Below, in pieces: positions 58,266 to 64,000 of a DNA stretch of 64,000 nt. Each line of letters opens with the position of its first letter. The stretch's first letter is position 1. This DNA comes from Mycobacterium sp. ACS4331. GTDB taxonomy: Bacteria; Actinomycetota; Actinomycetes; Mycobacteriales; Mycobacteriaceae. Under the pieces are notes generated by a model. The model was not told the origin of the DNA. It made no database searches and saw nothing but the letters and a program-made list of their open reading frames with translations. The stretch covers positions 22,487 through 86,486 of the forward strand of contig NZ_LZHW01000075.1 of assembly GCF_001667265.1 (NCBI RefSeq), written 5' to 3'. Position numbers and translations under genes: made by a program.

Positions 58266-59924
58266 TCACCCCTCGACTCGGGTCGGCTCGGATGCCACCA
58301 GGGCCGACTCATCCTGCACTGCTCGTTCTTTGGCCCACCGATAGTCGGCCTTGCCGTTGCCGAGACGGCGCACCTGATCGACGACGATGAACTGCTTGGG
58401 TGTCTTGAACCGCGCCAGACGCTGGGCGCACAAATCGGCGAGCACCGCGGGCATGTCGTCGGCCGTCATGGACGCGCCGTCGTTCAGTGACACCAGCGCG
58501 ACGACCTCCTCACCCCACCGCGCGCTGGGCCTGCCGACCACCAGTGCATCGGCGACATCGGAGTGCGCCCGCAGGATCTCCTCGACCTCTTCGACGAAGA
58601 CCTTCTCCCCGCCGGTGTTGACCACCAGGGAGTCCCGCCCGTAGAGGCGCAGCGCGCCATCGGGCTCGACGGCCGCCCGATCGCCCGAGATGACGACCCG
58701 CACACCCGCCACCTCTGGGAAGGTTCTGGCCGTCGCCGCCGCATCCTCGTAGTACCCCAACGGGATTCGGCCCTTACGGGCGACCCAGCCGATCTCCTTG
58801 TCTCCGGGGGCCAGAAACCGGGTGTAGTCCTCGGAGAGCACCAGACCGCCCTCACGAAACGTGAACGTCTCGGTGTGGTTGCCGCGCTGGTTGTGACCGA
58901 AGCCCATGTTGCCGGTTTCTGAGGACCCATAACCGTTGATCAGCGTGATCTGCGGCAGGTGCTCGAGGAGGGCCTGCTGGTTCTTGAGATTGGTGCCAGC
59001 CCCACCCGTCCCGATCGCGAACAGTGACGACAGGTCATACCGCCGGGTGCCGAGTTCCTCGGCGATCGGTCCGGCATAGGCGTCGCCGACCATCGTCATC
59101 AGGCCCACCTTCTCGCGTTCCGCGGTCCGCAGCACCTCGCTGGGGTCGAACCTGCGCGAGGTGTCGTGCAGGACGACGGGCTGCCCATTGAGGACGGCGG
59201 AGAAGGCGGTCCACATGCCCGCTGCGTGCATCAGCGGTGAGACCGCGAACCACGGCGCACCGACATTCTGCACCCGGTCCTGGATTTCGCTGACGTGTCC
59301 GTGGTCGGCACCGTTCATCGACGCGACGTACAAGTCACCCTGTCGCCACAGCACGCCCTTGGGCCGACCTGTGGTGCCACCCGTGCACACCATGATCAGA
59401 TCGTCCGGAGATGCCGTGATCACGGTGTCGTGCGACCCGGCCGCGACGGCCTCGTCGAGCGTGACCGCGCCGGGCAGTTCGGCAAGACCGCTGCCGTCGT
59501 CGATCGAGAGCAGCAGCTCCGCCTTGCCCGGCAGCACGTCGGCGAACTTGGCTCCGAGCGCCCGGTGGTAGATGACGCCACGGGGTTTGAGGTAGTCGAA
59601 GAGGTCTGCGACCTCGCGGGGGGTGTAGTTGTAGTTCACGTTCACCGGAACGACCCGGGCCTTCAGGCACGCCAGCACCATGTCCGGGTAGAGGTCGTTG
59701 TGCATGACCAGCGCCACCAGATCCTGGCCGCATTCCCAGTTGTTGAGTTCGCTGCGCTCCCGGTGCGCGCCGAACCCCCTGTCCGCCAGCCAATTCGCCA
59801 GCCGCCGGGTGCGCAACGCCGTCTCCGCATAGGTGCTGCGGCGCGACCCGCACACCGTCATGGTGCGGTCCGGCACCGCATCGGCGATGGCGTCGAGCAC
59901 CGCACCGAGGGTCCACTCAGCCAT
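58266..59924 (-). CDS. Acyl-CoA synthetase (FadD-like)
   Basis: The 552-residue adenylate-forming ligase has MVCTGGTTGRPKGVLWRQG as P-loop, LINGYGSSETGNMGFGH, GRDSLVVNTGGEKVFVEEVE and GNGKADYRWAKE. It is a paralogue of the ligase at 45163 with the same LWRQ feature. It is co-transcribed with two amidohydrolases and two acyl-CoA dehydrogenases, so it probably supplies the CoA ester for the dehydrogenase pair. Confidence 0.9.
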   Translation of the reverse strand: MAEWTLGAVLDAIADAVPDRTMTVCGSRRSTYAETALRTRRLANWLADRGFGAHRERSELNNWECGQDLVALVMHNDLYPDMVLACLKARVVPVNVNYNYTPREVADLFDYLKPRGVIYHRALGAKFADVLPGKAELLLSIDDGSGLAELPGAVTLDEAVAAGSHDTVITASPDDLIMVCTGGTTGRPKGVLWRQGDLYVASMNGADHGHVSEIQDRVQNVGAPWFAVSPLMHAAGMWTAFSAVLNGQPVVLHDTSRRFDPSEVLRTAEREKVGLMTMVGDAYAGPIAEELGTRRYDLSSLFAIGTGGAGTNLKNQQALLEHLPQITLINGYGSSETGNMGFGHNQRGNHTETFTFREGGLVLSEDYTRFLAPGDKEIGWVARKGRIPLGYYEDAAATARTFPEVAGVRVVISGDRAAVEPDGALRLYGRDSLVVNTGGEKVFVEEVEEILRAHSDVADALVVGRPSARWGEEVVALVSLNDGASMTADDMPAVLADLCAQRLARFKTPKQFIVVDQVRRLGNGKADYRWAKERAVQDESALVASEPTRVEG

Positions 59925-59933
59925 GGGCAGGAC

Positions 59934-61166
59934 TCAGGCGCCGGACTTGTGGGCGCTCAGGAGGGTCAATGCGTTGTCGCGCATGACCATCCGGGTGTCC
60001 TCGTAGCTGAACTCGGGGAACTGCGGGATGTCGGCCGTGAAGGACGTCGGGTCCGCCAATCCCTCGCCGTGCGGCCAATCCGAGCCGAACAGGATCTTGT
60101 CCACCCCGATGGTGTCGGCGAGCAGTTTCACGTCGTCCTCGTAGTACGGCGCGATCCAGACGTTGTTGCGCAACTGCTCCACCGGATCCTCTTTGTAGTG
60201 GTACGGCGCGTTGTTGGCGGACTTCTTGAGGCGCTTGATCAGCCGGTAGACGAAGTACGAGCCGTTCTCGATGCTGACGACCTTGAGCTTGGGATGCCGG
60301 GTGAACACCTGGTGCACGATCATCGAAGCCAGGGTGTCATGGATGGCGCGGTCGTCCATGATCACCATGTCGAGCGGGTCACGCTTGCCGAAGCCCTTGA
60401 ACACACCGCTGCCACCCCACAACGCGGGGATCGCCATGTATCCGGAGTCGGAGAGGTGGAAGACCACGGGGACACCGGCCTCGGCCAGACGCGCCCACAC
60501 CGGGTCGTGCAGCGGGTCGCCGAGGGAGCGCGGGCGGACCTCACCAGGCACCGGCGCGGGTCGCACACACACCAGCTTCGCTCCCCTGCCGAGGACGAAT
60601 TCGACCTCCTCGACGGCCTTCTCCGGGTCGGCCAGGGAGATGATCGGCGCGCTCAGAATCCGGTGGTCCGGCCGGTCGAATCCCCAGTCCTCGTCGAGCC
60701 ACAGGTTGAAGGCGTGCACCGAAGCCGCGGTGGCCGGGATGTCGTGTTTGAGCCCCTCCTCCACGCCGCACGCGAAAGTCGGCAGCATGAACACGGTTTC
60801 GAGGTTCTGCTGGTCCAGGATCTTCACCCGCGCATCCCGGTTCTGGTACTCGGGATGGTCGGCCAGCCGGTCGACCTTCATCAGCGAGGCGGGGTCGACG
60901 CCCTCCGGGATCTCACCGCGGAACAGCAGGTCCAGACATCCGGGTTCGATGATCGGGTCGAACGTGGGATTGGGGATGAAGTGGTTGACGACGCCCCCGA
61001 ACACCGCCAGCGTGCGCTTGCCGTCCTGCACCATCTGCACACCACGGCTGCGGAATTCCTTGGGCAGGTGCCGCGTGAAGGCGTCGATCGGCTCGTAGTA
61101 ATGGTTGTCGACATCGACAGCCCGGTAGTCGAGCTTGGCCGGCACTGGCCTCTCCAGCGTTGTCAT
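59934..61166 (-). CDS. Amidohydrolase-2 family protein (fourth of four)
   Basis: The 410-residue TIM-barrel protein has VDVDNHYYEPIDAFTRHLP at the N-terminus, VNHFIPNPTFDPIIEPG, VVFHLSDSGYMAI, VVSIENGSYFVYRLIKRL and LFGSDWPHGEGL. It is closest in layout to the one at 51089 (both have the F-IPNPTF block). AGAGGA precedes the ATG. It follows the enoyl-CoA hydratase by 12 bp and precedes the ligase by 9 bp. Function unknown; ring-cleavage-type hydrolysis or decarboxylation is possible. Confidence 0.85.
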   Translation of the reverse strand: MTTLERPVPAKLDYRAVDVDNHYYEPIDAFTRHLPKEFRSRGVQMVQDGKRTLAVFGGVVNHFIPNPTFDPIIEPGCLDLLFRGEIPEGVDPASLMKVDRLADHPEYQNRDARVKILDQQNLETVFMLPTFACGVEEGLKHDIPATAASVHAFNLWLDEDWGFDRPDHRILSAPIISLADPEKAVEEVEFVLGRGAKLVCVRPAPVPGEVRPRSLGDPLHDPVWARLAEAGVPVVFHLSDSGYMAIPALWGGSGVFKGFGKRDPLDMVIMDDRAIHDTLASMIVHQVFTRHPKLKVVSIENGSYFVYRLIKRLKKSANNAPYHYKEDPVEQLRNNVWIAPYYEDDVKLLADTIGVDKILFGSDWPHGEGLADPTSFTADIPQFPEFSYEDTRMVMRDNALTLLSAHKSGA

Positions 61167-61178
61167 CGCGGGTTCCTC

Positions 61179-62060
61179 TCAGTTCTCGGCTGCGGGTTCG
61201 CCCGCCAGCGGCGGAAAGTTCGGTGCGCGTTTCTCGAAGAACGCGGTGATGCCCTCGATGAAATCGGTGCGCTGCATCGAATCGTGCATGAGCTTCTCTG
61301 CCTTGTTACTGGTTTCGACGAGGTGCATGTCGGCGTCCGCGTACAGCTGCCTCTTCATCACCGCCAACGACGTCGGCGAGCAGTTCCGGGCCATCTCGTC
61401 GGCGTAGTCGAGGACGTGTGCCATGAGCTGCTCCTTCGGCAGCACCTTGGTGACCAGCCCGAGGTCGGCGGCCTCCTCGGCGAGGAAGGTGCGGCCGGAC
61501 AGCAGGAGCTCGGTCGCCGCACCCCAGCCGACGAGTCGCGGCAGGATCCAGGAGATTCCGTACTCGGCGATCAGGCCTCGGCGCGCGAACGAGGTGGTGA
61601 ACTTCGCGCCCGCCGCGGCGAACCGGATGTCGGCCATCAGCGCCTGCGACAACCCCATTCCGGCGATCGCACCGTTGATCGCGACGATCACCGGCTTCCT
61701 CAGCTGGGTGAGGAAGTACGGGTGTTTGGCGGCCACCAGAGCACTGACGTCAGTCTTGTTCGCCGATTCGACGGTCGTCGACGAGATGGAGTCCAGGTTG
61801 CCCATGTCGGCACCCGCGCAGAAGGCCCGACCGCTGCCGGTGACGACGATGACCCGCACCTGCGGGTCTGCTTCGGCGTCCTCGATGCAGCGGTAGAAAC
61901 CCGTCGACAGGGCGTTGCCCCACGCGTTCATGCGCTCGGGTCGGTTGAATGTCAGGACCGCCACGCCGGAGTCACGAACCTCGTACAGGACGGCCGGGCT
62001 GTCAGTCCCGCCAGCCCGCGCGGGCTCCGCTGTTTCCACCACACGGTCCGAAGCGGTCAC
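61179..62060 (-). CDS. Enoyl-CoA hydratase/isomerase family protein
   Basis: The 293-residue crotonase has AVLTFNRPERMNAWG, the oxyanion loop TGSGRAFCAGADMG and AINGAIAGMGLSQALMADI, where the first catalytic Glu position appears to be Ser/Gln. The second Glu is kept in RRGLIAEYGISWILPRL. It may be a hydratase with one Glu or an isomerase. The GTG at 62060 has GAGGAG seven bases upstream. It is the first gene of the six-gene operon ending at 55153. Confidence 0.88.
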   Translation of the reverse strand: MTASDRVVETAEPARAGGTDSPAVLYEVRDSGVAVLTFNRPERMNAWGNALSTGFYRCIEDAEADPQVRVIVVTGSGRAFCAGADMGNLDSISSTTVESANKTDVSALVAAKHPYFLTQLRKPVIVAINGAIAGMGLSQALMADIRFAAAGAKFTTSFARRGLIAEYGISWILPRLVGWGAATELLLSGRTFLAEEAADLGLVTKVLPKEQLMAHVLDYADEMARNCSPTSLAVMKRQLYADADMHLVETSNKAEKLMHDSMQRTDFIEGITAFFEKRAPNFPPLAGEPAAEN

Positions 62061-62092
62061 CTACGGTCTCCTCAGATCGACGCGCACCCGAT

Positions 62093-62104
62093 GTATGCGC
62101 ATAC
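62093..62104. promoter_or_regulatory. Perfect 12-bp palindrome GTATGCGCATAC
   Basis: It lies 33 bp upstream of the enoyl-CoA hydratase start, next to a TACAGT -10-like hexamer on the minus strand. It is a possible operator of the six-gene operon. Confidence 0.45.
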
Positions 62105-62274
62105 TGTACACCTATCGGTAGCGCCTTCCACAGTGCCGGCCTCCACACCCGACGGCAGGGCCGCGAAACGAAAACCGCCAGGTGGGCCGACCCATCGGGG
62201 GCCCCTCGGCGACCACGCGTCCCGCGACGCCCCCGTTCCGAATCGCTGGCGCGGCTTCCAGCCGTGCAAAGCAC

Positions 62275-62313
62275 ATAGGTAAGGCTGTGGTTACTAAGGC
62301 AAGGCGTACCTAT
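62275..62313 (+). promoter_or_regulatory. Two adjacent IdeR (DtxR-family) iron boxes
   Basis: Box 2, TAAGGCAAGGCGTACCTAT (62295-62313), fits the IdeR consensus TWAGGTWAGSCTWACCTWA at 16 of 19 positions. Box 1, ATAGGTAAGGCTGTGGTTA (62275-62293), fits at 14 of 19, strongest in its left half. They are 20 bp apart centre to centre, 73 bp before the GjpA-like start codon. Confidence 0.65.
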
Positions 62314-62386
62314 TGTGATTTGCCTTTCATTCGGATACGTTCGGCGAAACACAGCGATTTCACAGGTTTCTCACAGGAGGTAATCC

Positions 62387-63898
62387 ATGCCCAGTGCTGG
62401 AAGCGTCACGGTGACCGCAGAGTCGCCCGCGCGTACGCACCGCGGGAAGTTCTTGGCTGCGGGCATCGCAATGACCACGGCCGCCGCGGTGGCCGTGAGC
62501 CCGGCACTGGTCACACCGACACTGCCCGACGTGCGGGTGTCCTCCACCCACCAGGCCGTCGACCTTTCGGCGTTCCAGAATCCGCTGGAGGTCTGGCATC
62601 AGACTTTTGCGAACACGTTCCAGACGATCGCGGTCACCACGCCGGACCAGAAATCGCTGCTGGAGTCCATCTCGCTGGCGTCGACCAAGTTGACCACGGC
62701 CCTCGCCAACCCAGCCGTGCAGGCTCAGTTCGGCGCCGTGCTCGGAAACGTCACCAATCCCCAGCGCCTGCTCGGTGCCCTCTCTGGCCTCCCGGGCTAT
62801 CTGGACCGCCTCGCCGCGGCGACACAGGGTTCGGGGGAATCCCTGCAGAAGGCCCTCGGGGAACTGCCGCTCGTGCTGCAGCAGGCAGCGACGGAGCTCT
62901 TTCAGGGGAACATCATCGGAGCCTTCGGCGAGGTCAACGAGTGGTTCCTCGCCGACATCCTGTCGGGGGGCCGGGCCGAATACCTCGACGCCCTCCGGAT
63001 TCCCGGCGACTTCTTCGACGCCCTGGGCATCGAACCCCTCGCAAGGATTCTCGGCACCTCATGGATGGCCACCCCCAACAGCAGCGGACAGCTCGACGGC
63101 CCCGGCCTGCTGTCACGGACCGTGGTGGGCAACTTCGGCCGAGCGCTTCTCGCACCGGCGGTCACCGCGATCTTCCAGACTCTGGAGATCGTCGATGACA
63201 CCGTGAAAGCCATTCAGGCGCGGGATTTCGTGACCGCCGTCAGTTCCCTGATCAATGCGCCGGCCAAGATCACGAACGCATTCTTCAACGGGTTCCGCCC
63301 GAAGTTCCTGGATGACGGATCGATCCCGCCCGGCCCCGGACAGAACTTCCCGGGCTTCTTCTCACCCACGGGCACGGTCGACTTCTTCTTCCGGCAGGTT
63401 CCCGAGGCGATCGCGACTGCGCTCACCTTCCCCCGGCCGACACCGGCTCCCAGCTCCACCACGGAGGCGGGCCCCACGGTGGCGTCGAGTTCCCCGGCGG
63501 ACCCCGCGGTCGGCTCCAGGGCGCTCAATATCTCGCTGCCGGGTTCGGAGCCGCAGAGCCCCGCGGCCACGGCTTCAGGGGAGGACTCGTCGCAATCACC
63601 TGTCGACGAGTCGCCCAAGACCCCGACTGCAGGTGAGCTCGAGCCAGAGGCGCCGGCACCGACCCTGAGCCTCAAGGAGCGCATCAGCCAGGTACGCGCC
63701 GATGCCGCCGAGCAGCGCCAGGAGCGCGCCGAGAGGGCGCGCGCCGCAGTCGAGAAGCTGGGCTCGAACATCCGGAAGGGCCTCGGCATCGACCGGTCGA
63801 AGGACACCGACTCGGCGCCCAGCACCGACAGCGAGAGCTCGGACGGGGGTTCGCAGTCTGAGTCGAATGGCGGCCCCGGCAGCGGCTCCGAGGACTGA
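62387..63898 (+). CDS. Secreted GjpA-like (putative outer-membrane/porin-annotated) protein
   Basis: This 503-residue protein has a long signal peptide (hydrophobic FLAAGIAMTTAAAVAVSPAL). A helical domain (about 60-340) with repeated FFDALGIEP- and NAFFNGF-type segments is followed by a Pro/Ser/Glu-rich low-complexity tail with a short charged helix (LSLKERISQVRADAAEQRQ). The domain resembles mycobacterial proteins annotated as outer-membrane porin GjpA; pore activity is not evident from sequence. AGGAGG lies six bases before the ATG. Two IdeR-like boxes upstream predict control by iron. Expression under iron limitation is the likely reading, if IdeR represses. Confidence 0.68.
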   Translation: MPSAGSVTVTAESPARTHRGKFLAAGIAMTTAAAVAVSPALVTPTLPDVRVSSTHQAVDLSAFQNPLEVWHQTFANTFQTIAVTTPDQKSLLESISLASTKLTTALANPAVQAQFGAVLGNVTNPQRLLGALSGLPGYLDRLAAATQGSGESLQKALGELPLVLQQAATELFQGNIIGAFGEVNEWFLADILSGGRAEYLDALRIPGDFFDALGIEPLARILGTSWMATPNSSGQLDGPGLLSRTVVGNFGRALLAPAVTAIFQTLEIVDDTVKAIQARDFVTAVSSLINAPAKITNAFFNGFRPKFLDDGSIPPGPGQNFPGFFSPTGTVDFFFRQVPEAIATALTFPRPTPAPSSTTEAGPTVASSSPADPAVGSRALNISLPGSEPQSPAATASGEDSSQSPVDESPKTPTAGELEPEAPAPTLSLKERISQVRADAAEQRQERAERARAAVEKLGSNIRKGLGIDRSKDTDSAPSTDSESSDGGSQSESNGGPGSGSED

Positions 63899-63910
63899 CG
63901 ACACCCGACT

Positions 63911-63946
63911 CAGCGTCGCGTCACCGCTTGCGGTGGCGCGACGCTG
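63911..63946 (+). terminator. Hairpin terminator after the GjpA-like gene
   Basis: Stem CAGCGTCGCGTCACC against GGTGGCGCGACGCTG with one mismatch and a six-base loop, followed by GCGTTT. Likely intrinsic-type terminator 13 bp after the stop. Confidence 0.7.
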
Positions 63947-63962
63947 GCGTTTACCGGTCCCG

Positions 63963-63985
63963 CGATGTCGACGTCAGGGCTGCGA
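63963..63985. repeat. Half of an intergenic palindrome at the window edge
   Basis: The 23 bases containing TCGACGTCAGGGCTGCGA match the left arm of the 24507-24570 hairpin at 18 positions. The complementary arm would lie beyond the right edge. Confidence 0.45.
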
Positions 63986-64000
63986 TCCGGCTGCCACAAC

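Larger units (their letters stand above)
62061..62386. other. Divergent regulatory region, 326 bp
   Basis: It holds the promoter of the enoyl-CoA hydratase operon on the minus strand (TACAGT near 62105, palindrome at 62093-62104). It also holds the iron-box promoter of the GjpA-like gene on the plus strand. No gene was seen between them. Confidence 0.5.

Noticed and set aside
32101..62110. KstR or KstR2 cholesterol-regulon operators
   Set aside because: I looked for the AGAAC-type KstR and CAAG..CTTG-type KstR2 palindromes before the operons and found no convincing match.
59295..62282. A 995-codon open frame on the plus strand opposite ligase, amidohydrolase and hydratase genes
   Set aside because: It is the antisense shadow of three conserved genes. 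No ribosome site or recognisable fold.
1..64000. CRISPR arrays, insertion sequences, prophage or plasmid features
   Set aside because: No evenly spaced direct repeats, transposase, integrase or replication genes were seen.

Overview
The window looks like chromosomal DNA of a fast-growing mycobacterium (Mycolicibacterium or a close relative). The evidence is the uniformly high G+C, many GTG starts, F420-type luciferase-like oxidoreductases, a mycofactocin-coupled dehydrogenase, and a gene order from 1 to about 32 kb that follows the M. tuberculosis Rv0774c-Rv0808 interval, inverted and with local insertions. No tRNA, rRNA, insertion sequence, prophage or CRISPR array was seen.

Region 1 (1-31 kb) is a scattered de novo purine district: purF (partial), purL, purQ-purS, purC and purB, all on the minus strand. 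Between them lie a DoxX-like membrane protein, a MerR-type operator with a PPOX/F420-like oxidoreductase, a CPBP protease with a membrane alpha/beta hydrolase, the M18 aminopeptidase pepC, and an encapsulin nanocompartment with its DyP peroxidase cargo (the cargo-loading tail is visible). They also include an HxlR-type repressor facing a dehydrogenase-tautomerase operon over twin operators, a mycofactocin SDR with a P450, an FAD dehydrogenase, a glutathione peroxidase, an intact oligopeptidase B, cyp126, and relZ (RNase H-like plus (p)ppGpp synthetase fusion). Several of these genes (purL, purC, the DyP gene) have a TAnnnT -10 box exactly six bases before the start codon, so they are probably leaderless transcripts.

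Region 2 (about 31-62 kb) is an accessory catabolic island. It has an APC transporter, a TetR regulator and a Tat-exported esterase at its edge. It then carries four amidohydrolase-2 family proteins, two P450s, two F420-type oxidoreductases, an acyl-CoA carboxyltransferase, a Baeyer-Villiger-type monooxygenase, a KshA-like Rieske oxygenase, an alpha/beta hydrolase and a degenerate isochorismatase-fold protein. The rest is two FadD-type ligases, two aldehyde dehydrogenases, an SCP-x-type thiolase, a CaiB-type CoA transferase, two paired acyl-CoA dehydrogenases and an enoyl-CoA hydratase. The enzymes fit oxidation of an alicyclic or steroid/terpenoid-like substrate by P450, Rieske and Baeyer-Villiger steps, CoA activation and side-chain beta-oxidation. 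The substrate is not known from sequence. Two nearly identical palindromic sites in the divergent 49.6-49.86 kb promoter region tie at least two of the operons to one regulator.

Region 3 (62-64 kb) is a secreted GjpA-like protein behind two adjacent IdeR-like iron boxes, followed by a terminator. Several intergenic palindromes recur across the window. One is a 46-bp element with 12-bp arms and an invariant 22-base spacer, seen three times. Others are long perfect hairpins between convergent genes.
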